A stretch of DNA of 64,000 nucleotides from contig NZ_JAAMQM010000004.1 of NCBI RefSeq assembly GCF_013523055.1, forward strand, positions 1 to 64,000. Direction: 5' to 3'. The notes beneath the pieces are model-generated. The model had not been told where the DNA came from. It ran no database searches and saw only the letters and a list, made by a program, of their open reading frames with translations. Positions 1 to 13,699 of the stretch are shown piece after piece (position 1 is the stretch's first letter; each line of letters starts with the position of its first letter). Made by a program: the position numbers and the translations under genes. Source of the DNA: Pseudomonas capeferrum. Its GTDB lineage: Bacteria; Pseudomonadota; Gammaproteobacteria; Pseudomonadales; Pseudomonadaceae.

Positions 1-78
1 CCGAACTCAGTAGTGAAACGATGCATCGCCGATGGTAGTGTGGAGCTTCTCCATGTGAGAGTAGGTCATCGTCAAGAT
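1..78 (+). rRNA. rrf: 5S ribosomal RNA, 3' part
   Basis: The first ~78 bases are the 3' two-thirds of a Pseudomonas 5S rRNA: the CCGAACTCAGTAGTGAAACG loop segment, the GATGGTAGTG helix and the closing GTAGGTCATCGTCAAG end are all readable. The 5' part and the rest of the rRNA operon lie before the window. A strong hairpin follows within 10 bases, as expected at the end of an rrn operon. No tRNA follows the 5S. Confidence 0.93.
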
Positions 79-87
79 TCATTTCGC

Positions 88-121
88 AAAACCCCTATCT
101 GCGCAAGCAGGTAGGGGTTTT
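88..121 (+). terminator. Rho-independent terminator of the rRNA operon
   Basis: A 15-bp stem (AAAACCCCTATCTGC paired with GCAGGTAGGGGTTTT, one wobble) closes a GCAA tetraloop and runs into a T-rich tail. It sits 10 bases after the 5S end. Confidence 0.93.
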
Positions 122-354
122 GTCTTTTCCGGGATCCGAATACATCGTTCGCAGCGCAGCAATCAGACTCTGAAGAACGTACGGTAAGTGCCTGCGCCTC
201 TTCCGCTCGACCCTCCATTCCTCAAAATCGACATCAATACATGCCCATTGAGCGCATGTCGACTTTTCCTTCAAGCAAAAGCGATTTGCCTGACTGTATC
301 TAGGCAGGTATTCCCCGGTTTACTGGTGACTATCCAATAGGAAGGGGGCTGCAA

Positions 355-1548
355 ATGGACAAATCGCTCTATTCACCCAAGAGCAGTTTCTTGGCCCAAT
401 TCGTACTCTGTTTTTCGATCTCGCTTTTTACCGCTATCCTAATCGAAGTGGGGAGTGGTCGTGCCCGGTACTGGGTAGGGATCTGGCCAAGTTATACGCA
501 TCTGCTGTTGAACCTCCACGAACCCATGGGCCGCCTGCGCTGGTTCCTTGGAGATATAAGTGAAATCACTTTCTACAAGCACGAGCTTCCAGCCCTAGGC
601 TTACTTGCGGGTGCCTGGCTGGCTCATTGGGCTCAGCGTCATGGCCGTTGCTGGCAGGGTTTCAGCATGTGCTATGCCAGCAGTTTATGGCCATGGCTAG
701 TCACCAGTTCGCTACTGGGTCTTCTGCTCAGTCATCTTTTCTGGGGCTGGACCCTGAACGCAGGCGCGTGGCAACCGACATTCGTCGCTTTCGTATCAGT
801 GCCGGCTGCTTGGGTGCTGATGTACGGCAAGGGGTGGAAAGTCGCTCTGACAGGTGCCTTACTTGGGCCTTTGCTGGTAACCCCAGCCAGCTTGCTGTTG
901 GTCAACTACGTGTGCGTTCCCCTGGCACTACCGCCAGCCATAGGTAGCGTTACGGGGATGGCGTTAGCGGGTGTAGTGGCATTTACCTTGAATAGAAAGT
1001 TTTCCAAGGTGCGACATAGCCAGCCCAACGTTATTACCGTAGCGAAGGAGCATGCGCAAACGGGCGGCTATGGCCTGGTCTGGATACTGCGCCGCGTGCT
1101 GGCCGATTTCAGCGAAGCGTTCTTCCTGGGAAATGAGCTTGCCAGTTTCGGTTTGCTATCGGGGGCGCTCGCTGCGTACGCATTGACCCCTGCCAGTCCT
1201 GCCTATGGATCCGTGCTCTTACCAGAAATAATCATTGGTCAGGCGCTGGCTTCGTTGATAGGTGTATTGGTGTGGCGTCGACATTGGATGAGCCATGGCT
1301 GGTACCCGACGTATATTCCTGTCGTCTCGATTGTGCCGGTAGCGATATTGACCCTCGGAGGCAGTTGGCCCGTGGTAGCACTCAGCGCAGGCCTTGGCGC
1401 ATTGATCGGGCCGCCCCTGGCATGCGCCATCAACTTACGACTACCCACGTACCTGCCGTCTTACATAGGCTGCATGCTGGCAATGGCGTTGAGCACTTTA
1501 GTGCTGGTCCCTCTGGTGGGAGTACTAACGAAATATCTACCTGCCTGA
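355..1548 (+). CDS. Internally duplicated integral membrane protein of unknown function
   Basis: A 397-residue, very hydrophobic protein with roughly ten membrane segments and no soluble domain. The start ATG follows a good AGGAAGGGGG ribosome site. The two halves resemble each other: a segment near residues 63-95 (WFLGDISEITF..HELPALGLLAGAWLAH) is echoed near 236-270 (RRVLADFSEAFF..NELASFGLLSGALAAY), and each is followed by a W-x-PT segment (WQPTFVAF, WYPTYIPV) and a run of hydrophobic helices. This suggests an ancient gene duplication, a common architecture for transporters, though I recognise no transport signature or family. It lies alone between the rRNA operon and the acetolactate-synthase-like gene, so the context gives no hint of substrate. 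The existence of the gene is clear; the function is not. Confidence 0.85.
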   Translation: MDKSLYSPKSSFLAQFVLCFSISLFTAILIEVGSGRARYWVGIWPSYTHLLLNLHEPMGRLRWFLGDISEITFYKHELPALGLLAGAWLAHWAQRHGRCWQGFSMCYASSLWPWLVTSSLLGLLLSHLFWGWTLNAGAWQPTFVAFVSVPAAWVLMYGKGWKVALTGALLGPLLVTPASLLLVNYVCVPLALPPAIGSVTGMALAGVVAFTLNRKFSKVRHSQPNVITVAKEHAQTGGYGLVWILRRVLADFSEAFFLGNELASFGLLSGALAAYALTPASPAYGSVLLPEIIIGQALASLIGVLVWRRHWMSHGWYPTYIPVVSIVPVAILTLGGSWPVVALSAGLGALIGPPLACAINLRLPTYLPSYIGCMLAMALSTLVLVPLVGVLTKYLPA

Positions 1549-1812
1549 CGAGCGGGACGAGCGAAATGATGGCGCCTGTGTACTGAACAAGAGCACCTGG
1601 CGCCATCCTATGCTCGGCATATCCCAACGTCTCGGGGCAGTTCCACCAGGTGCGACAAAAGCGCACTAATAAATACGTGACTTTATCTCGCATTGCCTAC
1701 GTCAAGACTTTGTCCGTGCCGTATTGTTGGCTACTGGGCAGATCGACGTCAGCGCACCGCGCTGAATATTCTGGACTTCATCACCGCATTATCACTTGAG
1801 GTAATTAGCAAG

Positions 1813-3456
<1,644 letters not shown>

Positions 3457-3471
3457 GTGCTGAGCTGATCG

Positions 3472-3562
3472 AGGGCATATCAGGTCGTCGAATCGTCGCT
3501 TCCCCGTTGATCTGCATCTGCAGACCGACGTGGAGGTGGCGTCGAGACGGCTGATATGCCCT
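3472..3562. repeat. 12-bp inverted repeat downstream of the TPP enzyme
   Basis: AGGGCATATCAG at 3472-3483 is perfectly repeated in inverted form (CTGATATGCCCT) at 3551-3562, with 67 bases between that contain a smaller CTGCATCTGCAG palindrome. It lies just after the stop codon and may act as a terminator or a long RNA hairpin, but has no T-run. Confidence 0.5.
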
Positions 3563-3686
3563 AAGATCGCTGCCTCATAGACTTCCATACACCGATTACA
3601 GCTTTCGAGTGCGCTAGATAGTTAGCGACCCCAATGGTTCAGTCCTGGTCATGCTCGGCCCTCATTTATCTATTGAGAGCTGGCCA

Positions 3687-5875
3687 ATGACCATCGGTTC
3701 CACTTACAACCATCCCGCCGATATTGCTGCAAAGCAGAGTGCCCAGCTCAATCCATGGGCCGCGCGTTTCCCTAATCCTCCCGATCTTTGCTTCGACTAT
3801 CGTCGTCTGGTCGAACAGACAGGGGGCGTCGCGCACGCAACGAAGCAAGATCACCGTATTTGTATCGTCGGAGCAGGGGTGACAGGCTTGACTGCGGCCA
3901 GGGAGCTGCTGCGCTGCGGCTTTACCAACATTACGTTGATCGAACAGTCGCAACGTGTCGGCGGACGTCATCTGACAGTTCTGAATGAAACAGGTGACCA
4001 CAAACGCCCCTCCACGCCATTCGAAATGGGCGCGATGCGCATGCCGTTTTTCAATCGCACAGGTGAAGCGCCAAAGGATGGGCGTTCATTGATGGCGTAT
4101 TACGCGAAGCTTTTTGAGTTACATATTACCGATTTCCCAATCCTGGTACTCCGTGGGTGAATGCCACAGGTATCTACCTGCGGGAAGGGCAATTGATGGA
4201 GGAGGGCGCCCCTACGCTGCTGATATGGCGGAATGAGGATGGGACAACGCCACCACCAGCGTCTGTCTTGCGAGACGTCCATGACAAATGGCATCGGTTT
4301 ACAGAGCGCATGGCTCGACAGATTGCTGCTTCATATGGCGGCCCTGGATGGGAAGCGTTCTGGGCCGCCATCGTTGAACGTTACCGTCGGCTCTCGTTTC
4401 GCGATTTGGTCAGACTGCCGGCCATCATCGAATGGAGCGAAGCAAGCCCTGGCGACTTTGGTGGATTGGGCATGACCGATGACGAGTCGGCGATCTTCTA
4501 TGCCTTCGGTATCGGCGATGGAAGCTGGGGTGCTTTCTACGACGTATGCTGCCTGTATCCGTTACGCACGGCCATGTTCGGCTTCAGTAGTCATCTGCAG
4601 TTGGTCCATGGACGCGTGGATGAACAAGGCTTTCCTTACGCCGCACCGTTTTTGGAGGCAGATGCGGTGAGCGACAGCAGAGGTCTCAAGTTTGAGGCGC
4701 CTTCCTACCTCGGACTGGCGGCGCTCGACGAATGCCTTCTGTTCATGAATATCGAAGAGATCGGAGAATCATTGTATAGCCATTGCCTGAAACGCCAGGA
4801 CGGATTGCTCACCGACAGCTCGGTCCACGGGTTGCGCAAGCTGCCAGATGGCAGCATCCGTGTGGAATATCGCTGGCAGGGCAGTGTGCCCCAAGATTTG
4901 CCTTCTCTTGCGATCGGCAGCCTGGGCGGAACCGTGAGCATGCAGGCCCACGAATCGGGCGGGGGGGTGATGCCCCGCCTCGACTGTTCGGACCTGCTGG
5001 CGTCCCTACCGCAACTGGCCGGACTGGCGCGGATCAGCGCTACCACGTTATGCCTTCTCCCCAGTGCTTCCCTGGATTTCGTGCAATTGATGGAGGCCCT
5101 GCGATGGGCCAAGACACGGGTGGAAGAGGGCGCAGATGCGGTGATTCTGACCCAGGGAACCGACAGCCTGGAAGAGGCGGCTTATTTCCTTGATCTGTTA
5201 TGGCCCCATGAGGCGCCTCTGGTACTCACCGGCGCCATGCGCGCGTCCGACAAGCCAGGCGCCGATGGCCCGGCCAACTTGCTGGCCGCGGTACAGGTCG
5301 CACTTGCAGTCTCGAGCCGTGGCCGGGGTGTGCAGGTGGTAATGAACGACCAGATTCATGCCGCCGCCCGGGTGCGTAAGGTCGATAGCTTGGCGATGGC
5401 GACATTTTCCTCACCCGGCTTTGGGCCCGAAGGCGTGATGGTCGAGGGTCAGCCCTGTTATCTACGCGCACCTGTACTCCGAACGGTGCTGCCGGAACCT
5501 GTGCGTGCGGTACACAAGGTGGCACTGCTGGAAGCGTGTCTGGCCGCCGATGCATCATTGCTCGAGCGCGTGCTAGAGGCAGGTTACGAAGGACTGGTAG
5601 TCGCAGGTTTCGGTGCTGGTCATGTTTCGCAGGCGTGGGCACAGTGTCTTGAGGCGATAGCCACGCGCCTGCCAGTCGTTGTCGCGAGCCGCACGGGTAG
5701 CGGCTCCACCGCTCAGGCCTCTTATGGCTTTACCGGAGGGGAGATGGATTTGCAGGCAAAGGGTATCGTCCTGGCAGGGTTCCTGTGCCCACGCAAATGC
5801 AGAGTGCTGCTTTGGTTATTGTTGGGAAGTCACCTGCAAGCGCATCTACCTAGCCACCTGCCCAAGAGACTGTGA
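3687..5875 (+). pseudogene. Broken fusion: flavin amine oxidase (amino acid monooxygenase type) joined to an L-asparaginase
   Basis: The first part is a flavin monoamine oxidase of the tryptophan/lysine 2-monooxygenase type: the dinucleotide motif IVGAGVTGLTAARELL, the IEQSQRVGGR segment and FEMGAMRMP are clear. Reading stops at 4160, but the same protein continues from about 4140 in another frame; one lost base in the CCCAA run at ~4138 explains this, since restoring it gives DFPNPGTPWVNATGIYLREG. At about 4901 the oxidase breaks off in mid-domain, without its C-terminal FAD/substrate part, and runs in frame into a nearly complete asparaginase: IGSLGGTVSM (first catalytic Thr), LTQGTDSLEE (second Thr-Asp pair), TGAMRASDKPGADGPAN and a Lys in RKVDS. 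An internal deletion that fused two neighbouring genes, plus a frameshift, is the simplest history. The asparaginase half (~325 residues) is near full length but has no start codon or ribosome site of its own. The ATG at 3687 is the likeliest original start; 3651 is an alternative. Confidence 0.8.
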
Positions 5876-5902
5876 AGCTTCTTGCCTGAACTCCTGGAAA
5901 GT

Positions 5903-5930
5903 GGCCTCGCGCCTTGGTAGGCGCGAGGCC
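5903..5930 (+). terminator. Hairpin after the asparaginase remnant
   Basis: A perfect 11-bp stem, GGCCTCGCGCC with GGCGCGAGGCC, with a 6-base loop, 28 bases after the stop codon at 5875. There is no T-run, so termination is likely but not certain. Confidence 0.6.
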
Positions 5931-6016
5931 GATACCGCTGCTAGCCCCCCACCATCCTTGATCCCGCCTGATCTGTGCTACGGTGCTGACAAATTTCCAT
6001 TGCGGACACCCAGCCC

Positions 6017-6574
6017 ATGCTCATCCCCCTCACCGAGAAAGAATTCAATCGTCTGGAAGATCTCCTGTTCAAGTACGGCAACGACTTTTCCGTATTGAAC
6101 ATGGCCGAATTGAACGGCTTCTTCGTGGCGCTTGCCAGCTCACCGAATACTGTCACCCCTGAACACTGGCTGCCTGTGGTCAGCGGCGGCAAGGTGCCCA
6201 AGTTCAAGAAACCAGCCGAGGAAGAAGCCTATACGGCCTTGATGCTGCGTTATTACGATGAGATCAAGACCCAGCTGGCCGAGGAACTCGAGACCTTCGA
6301 GCCGGTGTTCGAGGTGTCGGAGAATGAAAACGGCCCGGTGATCGTGATGGAAGAGTGGTGCTTCGGCTATATGCGCGGTGTTCAAGTGGCCAATTGGACC
6401 GAATTGCCGCTAACGCAGGATGCGCATCTGAAGGCAATCTCCCTGCACGGTCTGGAAGACAACTTCGAGTTGCTCGACCAGATGAGCTTCGAAGAACATC
6501 AGGCCTGCGTTCCAGGAATAATCGAAGCGGCGCGCAGTCTGTATCGATATCAGCGCAAATGTCAGCAGGGCTGA
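6017..6574 (+). CDS. YecA/UPF0149 family protein
   Basis: A 185-residue acidic cytoplasmic protein matching the YecA/YgfB (UPF0149) family: the N-terminal FxxLEDLLF segment, the LNGFFVALASSP motif near residue 33, and the WCFGYMRGV motif near residue 113 are diagnostic. The family has no settled enzymatic role. The C-terminal SEC-C-type metal motif seen in some relatives is absent; the protein ends in RYQRKCQQG. It is a single-gene unit between the asparaginase remnant and a REP element. Confidence 0.88.
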   Translation: MLIPLTEKEFNRLEDLLFKYGNDFSVLNMAELNGFFVALASSPNTVTPEHWLPVVSGGKVPKFKKPAEEEAYTALMLRYYDEIKTQLAEELETFEPVFEVSENENGPVIVMEEWCFGYMRGVQVANWTELPLTQDAHLKAISLHGLEDNFELLDQMSFEEHQACVPGIIEAARSLYRYQRKCQQG

Positions 6575-6718
6575 CACTCTCTGCCATTCGATGCAATGTT
6601 TCTCGTCACGTTGCGCCACCACTCAGCGTATCGATGACTGACAGGCGGTGGTGGCTGTGACTCTTGAAGGGGACATTCCCTCGGTAGGGGCTGTAGCCGT
6701 CCGATGCTTGCAACGGAC

Positions 6719-6794
6719 TCTGTGGGAGCGGGTTCACCCGCGAATACGCCGGTGAATTCTCTGCCACATTCGCGGGTGAACCCGCTCCCACAGA
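6719..6794. repeat. REP/BIME palindromic element
   Basis: TCTGTGGGAGCGGGTTCACC (6719-6738) followed by CGCGAAT is repeated in inverted order to 6794, with a short spacer. This is the REP palindrome common between Pseudomonas genes; it could form a long cruciform or RNA hairpin. It lies between the YecA gene and the Bro-N remnant. The flanking bases 6575-6867 show no convincing gene. Confidence 0.85.
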
Positions 6795-6867
6795 CTGGAC
6801 TGCCCGGCCAAAATCCGCGCTGTACCTGTTGGCGCAGACTTGTCGATGCGTTGAAGCGCAAGGCTAT

Positions 6868-7415
6868 TCAACGACCGCTTTTACACCCATGCACCCGCAA
6901 AGCCCGCTGCGCAAACTCCCGCCAACTCATCTTCCGCTTCTCCAGCGGCCCAGGCTCAACCACTTTTCCAGCCATCATTACTGGCATATCCCGCAATCGC
7001 ACCCATGGCTCATTCTGCCAATACAACAGCGTCGCCGTTCGCTTCCCGGACCAGCACATCTGCCCGAGTCGCGGCGCATCGTCCTTCCAGTTCGCCTGTC
7101 CATCGCGCAGCACCGTCACTACCTCGTGGGCCAGCCACCAGCACAGATGACGGTTCTCCGGAATATGGTGATGCGCCAGCAAGGTATAGGCTCCTGACTC
7201 GCTGACCATGGTGGTCTGCTGGACTGGCCGTTGCGCAGCAGTTGCACGTTGCGATGCTGGTCGGGATCGAGTTTGCGAATGCAGTGTTTGTCGAAGTAGC
7301 GGCCTGTGAGGCGTCCGAGTTCGTGGGCGCAGAACCAGGCTTGGGATTCGAGCCAGACCATGTGGAGAGGGCGGTTGTGACGGGTGAAGAGGATCGCCTC
7401 GTGGAGGTCAGCCAT
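6868..7415 (-). pseudogene. Bro-N (phage antirepressor-like) protein gene, frameshifted
   Basis: Read on the minus strand, the gene begins at ATG 7415 behind a GAGGAG ribosome site and gives a Bro-N domain: WFCAHELGRLTGRYFDKHCI followed by R-K-L-D-P-D-Q. At about 7215-7230 the frame must shift by one base to continue into QTTMVSESGAYTLLAHHHIP, the conserved second half of the Bro-N domain, and on to 6868 (WLAHEVVTVLRD). Together the pieces make one ~180-residue protein typical of phage-derived DNA-binding proteins found in Pseudomonas chromosomes. As it stands each fragment lacks the other half, so the gene is probably inactive unless a sequencing error or programmed shift is involved. A structured leader lies 95 bases upstream. 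Confidence 0.72.
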
Positions 7416-7509
7416 GGCCGAATCTCCTCGACTTCAAGGATTCGAACAGGCGTGACGCATGCCCGAAAAGCCAGCGAACGTTCGCTTCGTTAGGCATTTC
7501 CATTACCCC

Positions 7510-7625
7510 TACGTGTTATGACAGCTTTCCTGGAGCTGGGTGTCGGGAGCTAAGAAACCCCACGTAGAGGGCCGGACATATTCCCCTTTCGGGTCTTTTA
7601 TTAGTCCACTCCCGACATAACACGT
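7510..7625 (-). promoter_or_regulatory. Structured leader element upstream of the Bro-N gene (candidate RNA)
   Basis: ACGTGTTATG at 7511-7520 pairs with CATAACACGT at 7616-7625, and TGTCGGGAG at 7541-7549 pairs with CTCCCGACA at 7609-7617. Between the two left arms sits a small CAGCT/AGCTG hairpin (7522-7538). The whole folds as a ~115-base branched structure on either strand. On the minus strand it lies in the 5' region of the Bro-N gene, so a cis-acting RNA or DNA-binding site for that protein is plausible. I cannot match it to a named RNA family. The bases from 7626 to 7830 hold no visible gene. Confidence 0.5.
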
Positions 7626-7830
7626 GTTTCTGCGCGCAGGAGTAAACCACAGGCAAAACAAGCCGCATCACGTGAGGCGTTTCTCAGGCGCCGATGACAA
7701 CGAAAGGATGACCTGAGAACGAGTCAAAGTATTAAAAGTAGGAAAAATCTGATTTTGATACAGAGAAAGGCATGACCCATTGCCGACGCATTGGGCGGTT
7801 GAGATCGGCCCAGGTGGCTTTCCACATCAT

Positions 7831-7856
7831 AAAAAAGGCTGCCCCAGGGCAGCCTT
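7831..7856 (-). terminator. Rho-independent terminator of nrdB
   Basis: On the minus strand AAGGCTGCC and GGCAGCCTT form a 9-bp stem with a 4-base loop, followed by six T residues, 25 bases after the nrdB stop. Confidence 0.93.
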
Positions 7857-7880
7857 CATGCAGACATGAACCGGGACCCA

Positions 7881-9131
7881 TCAATCCCAGCTCAAAGCCC
7901 CACCGGTCTGATACTCGATCACCCGCGTCTCGAAGAAGTTCTTCTCTTTCTTCAAGTCCATGATCTCGCTCATCCACGGGAACGGGTTGGTCGTCCCCGG
8001 ATACTCTTCCTTCAACCCGATCTGGGTCAGACGACGGTTGGCGATGAACTTGAGGTAATCTTCCATCATTGCCGCGTTCATCCCCAGCACCCCGCGAGGC
8101 ATGGTGTCACGCGCGTATTCGATCTCCAGCTGAGTACCCTGCAGAATCATCTGCGTGGCCTCTTCCTTCATCGCCGCATCCCACAGGTGCGGGTTCTCGA
8201 TCTTGATCTGGTTGATCACGTCGATGCCGAAGTTCAGGTGCATGGACTCGTCACGCAGGATGTACTGGAACTGCTCGGCGACGCCGGTCATCTTGTTGCG
8301 ACGACCCATCGACAGGATCTGGGTGAAGCCGCAGTAGAAGAAGATGCCTTCCAGAACGCAGTAGTAGGCGATCAGGTTGCGCAGCAGCTCCTTGTCGGTC
8401 TCGACGGTGCCGGTGTTGAATTCCGGGTCGGAGATGGCGCGGGTGTACTTCAGACCCCAGGCGGCTTTCTTCGCGACTGACGGGATCTCGTGGTACATGT
8501 TGAAGATCTCGCCTTCATCCATGCCCAGCGACTCGATGCAGTACTGGTAGGCGTGGGTGTGGATCGCCTCTTCGAAGGCCTGGCGCAGGATGTACTGGCG
8601 GCACTCGGGGTTGGTGATCAGGCGGTACACGGCCAGGGCCAGGTTGTTGGCAACCAGGGAGTCTGCGGTGGAGAAGAAGCCGAGGTTGCGCATGACGATG
8701 CGGCGCTCGTCGTCGGTCAGGCCTTCCGGGTTCTTCCAGAGGGCGATGTCCGCGGTCATGTTGACCTCTTGCGGCATCCAGTGGTTGGCGCAACCGTCCA
8801 GGTACTTCTGCCAGGCCCAGTCGTACTTGAAGGGCACCAGCTGGTTGAGGTCGGCACGGCAGTTGATCATGCGCTTCTCGTCGACCGCGACGCGGGCCGA
8901 GGAGCCTTCCAGCTCGGCCAGGCCTTCGGCGATGTCGAGTTCGTTCAAGGCAGCCTTGGCGCGCTTGACCGCTTCGGAATCGGTGGCGGTGGCGACACGA
9001 GCTTCCTGAGCCGCGACACCGCCTGCGGCATCGAGCTTGTCGAGGTTGGCAGCGGCGCTAGATTGGGCAGCGGTGCTGCCTTTGGCGGCGACTTCGCCGT
9101 CTTCGTTATCGAATTCGTCCCAGCTCAGCAT
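7881..9131 (-). CDS. nrdB: Ribonucleoside-diphosphate reductase class Ia, beta subunit
   Basis: The 416-residue radical-bearing subunit of aerobic ribonucleotide reductase, which partners NrdA to make deoxyribonucleotides. Di-iron ligands and the radical Tyr are in place: Asp128 in TADIALW, Glu188 and His191 with Tyr195 in [13 protein letters not shown], then EGIFFY and RDESMHL further on. An upstream in-frame codon at 9158 would add MALKQENLP, but AGGAG lies just before the ATG at 9131, which gives the typical MLSWDEFD start. The ~80-residue Ala/Ser-rich N-terminal extension is usual for Pseudomonas NrdB. It lies 257 bases downstream of nrdA on the same strand, with a hairpin between them, so it may be partly uncoupled from nrdA. 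Confidence 0.95.
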   Translation of the reverse strand: MLSWDEFDNEDGEVAAKGSTAAQSSAAANLDKLDAAGGVAAQEARVATATDSEAVKRAKAALNELDIAEGLAELEGSSARVAVDEKRMINCRADLNQLVPFKYDWAWQKYLDGCANHWMPQEVNMTADIALWKNPEGLTDDERRIVMRNLGFFSTADSLVANNLALAVYRLITNPECRQYILRQAFEEAIHTHAYQYCIESLGMDEGEIFNMYHEIPSVAKKAAWGLKYTRAISDPEFNTGTVETDKELLRNLIAYYCVLEGIFFYCGFTQILSMGRRNKMTGVAEQFQYILRDESMHLNFGIDVINQIKIENPHLWDAAMKEEATQMILQGTQLEIEYARDTMPRGVLGMNAAMMEDYLKFIANRRLTQIGLKEEYPGTTNPFPWMSEIMDLKKEKNFFETRVIEYQTGGALSWD

Positions 9132-9356
9132 GGGGAGGTTCTCCTGCTTGAGGGCCATCTATGGAGTATGGCCGGTGGATCTTGGTTGCGGTGCCTTGGC
9201 CCCGGTTGGGTGCTGCGATGCACGCAAATCTGGATTGGCCCTTTTGGGGCGGCCGTGGCTGTTGGGTCCACGGCTTATTGTGTCTGACTGGGGGAGAGGC
9301 GGTGGGTTTTGCCGACCTCCGCTCCCACAGGGTCCGCGGTGTCGCGGAGAATGCAT

Positions 9357-9380
9357 CGAGGCTTCCCTGGGGAAGCCTCG
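9357..9380 (-). terminator. Hairpin between nrdA and nrdB
   Basis: A perfect 10-bp stem, CGAGGCTTCC with GGAAGCCTCG, closes a 4-base loop directly after the nrdA stop at 9389. It has no T-run, so it may attenuate rather than stop transcription into nrdB. Confidence 0.65.
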
Positions 9381-9388
9381 GCGAGGCC

Positions 9389-12268
<2,880 letters not shown>

Positions 12269-12646
12269 GGGTGTCTCCACAGTCTCTAAGTTTGTCCAGG
12301 CGCCCCGAAGGCGCCACCGTTCCGTCCATCTGTTCGATTACCTTCGCGGGGGATGGGCGCAAACGCACGCATCCGCCCGGGCGGGCGTACGCACTTCGGG
12401 ACAGATCAGGAAAAAAAAGGCAATTGCTTGCCGCTCCCTGGCCGAAGTCAAAAGTTCTGGGCTAGTCCCAAATCCGTTGCTACCGGGTGGCAGGCCCTGC
12501 CTGCATCACCCCACCTCACAAGACCCCGAGCGGGCTTGCCTTGGTCGCCTCCGCAGGAGCGGTTTGGCTGCTGAAATCACTTGAATACATAAAGGAAAAA
12601 GCACTTGAGTTTCGTGCCTGACCTGTGCTTGGGAAAAGCTTCAAAA

Positions 12647-12692
12647 CCCAAGATGTAGTGTTTCGCCGCGATGGGGATACAAGATAATGCGG
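12647..12692 (-). promoter_or_regulatory. Tandem NrdR boxes upstream of nrdA
   Basis: On the minus strand ACACTACATCTTGGG (12647-12661) and CCGCATTATCTTGTA (12678-12692) resemble the NrdR box ACACWATATMTWGTG. Their centres are 31 bases apart, three helical turns, which is the spacing typical of NrdR box pairs in nrd promoters. They lie about 380 bases before the nrdA start. Confidence 0.72.
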
Positions 12693-12719
12693 TATCCGGT
12701 CCTTTGCAAGGCGACGGAC

Positions 12720-12805
12720 TGTGGATAAGTTGTGAGTAGATTGTGAGTGATTTCGGTACGTTGGCTGTAGGCCTTGTCCCCAGCGCTTTTCAGCATTTTT
12801 CCACA
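12720..12805. promoter_or_regulatory. DnaA-box-like sites between nrdA and the two-component genes
   Basis: TGTGGATAA at 12720-12728 is an exact DnaA box (TTATCCACA on the other strand). TTTTCCACA at 12797-12805 is a one-mismatch box in opposite orientation. DnaA boxes are known in the E. coli nrdAB promoter. The region 12281-12985 otherwise has no gene and must hold the divergent promoters of nrdA and the response regulator. Confidence 0.6.
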
Positions 12806-12985
12806 ACCGAAAGCTCGACAGAGTTTTTTTTGCAGCAGGTGCCTGGCACGAAATTCGCCTTCATCATCCCTTTCGAGCGATGCCGAAGGCTGGCATCGAA
12901 TCTTGTTCGCGACGTAGTATCTTCGATCGACAATGCCTTGGGCGCGATCGCCCTCAAGCCGACCCGCAGACAGCCGAGGTGCGCC

Positions 12986-13699
12986 GTGGAAACGTCAGGC
13001 AACCGCATTTTGATCGTCGAGGATGACCAGCGGCTGGCCGAACTGACCGCCGAGTACCTGCACGCCAATGGCTACGTGGTCGCGGTGGAGCACGATGGCG
13101 CCCGTGCCGCGCGGCGCATCCTCGACAGTCAGCCGGACCTGGTGATTCTCGATCTCATGCTGCCGGGCGAAGACGGTTTGAGTATCTGCCGCAGGGTGCG
13201 CGGGCATTATACCGGCTCTATCCTCATGCTCACCGCACGAAGCGACGAGCTGGACCAGGTACAAGGGTTGGACCTGGGTGCCGACGATTATGTTTGCAAA
13301 CCCGTACGCCCGCGTCTTCTGCTGGCCCGTATCCATGCCCTGCTGCGCCGTGGCGAGTCGCCCGACAGCAAGCTTCGGAGCCTGTGCTTCGGCGCGTTGC
13401 GGGTCGACCAGGGCTTGCGCGAGGCCTGGCTGCATGAGCAAGGCATCGAGCTGACAGGAGCCGAGTTCGACCTGCTCTGGCTGCTGGTGAGCAATGCCGG
13501 ACGGGTACTGTCGCGCGAGGAGATCTTCACCTCTCTGCGCGGTGTCGGCTACGACGGCCAGGACCGTTCCATCGATATCCGCATTTCGAAGATTCGTCCC
13601 AAGATAGGCGATGACCCGATACATCCCCGCATGATCAAGACTCTTCGTGGCAAGGGCTACCTGTTCGTCGCGCAAGCGGCACCGGCCCCACGCCCATGA
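12986..13699 (+). CDS. rstA: OmpR-family response regulator, RstA-like
   Basis: A 237-residue response regulator. The receiver domain shows the acidic pair in ILIVEDD, the phospho-acceptor Asp in LVILDLMLP, and the conserved Lys in VCKPV; the C-terminal winged-helix DNA-binding domain ends in TLRGKGYLF. The frame is open from 12743, but the receiver begins only after 12990 and GTG 12986 has a GAGG site 7 bases upstream. The stop overlaps the next start by four bases (ATGA), so it is co-translated with its kinase. Assignment to RstA rests on family resemblance and the position beside nrdA; the signal is unknown. Confidence 0.85.
   Translation: METSGNRILIVEDDQRLAELTAEYLHANGYVVAVEHDGARAARRILDSQPDLVILDLMLPGEDGLSICRRVRGHYTGSILMLTARSDELDQVQGLDLGADDYVCKPVRPRLLLARIHALLRRGESPDSKLRSLCFGALRVDQGLREAWLHEQGIELTGAEFDLLWLLVSNAGRVLSREEIFTSLRGVGYDGQDRSIDIRISKIRPKIGDDPIHPRMIKTLRGKGYLFVAQAAPAPRP

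Noticed and set aside
7437..7446. GTTCGAATCC on the minus strand, identical to a tRNA T-loop core
   Set aside because: No anticodon arm, D arm or pairing acceptor stem can be built around it; it is part of the Bro-N leader region.
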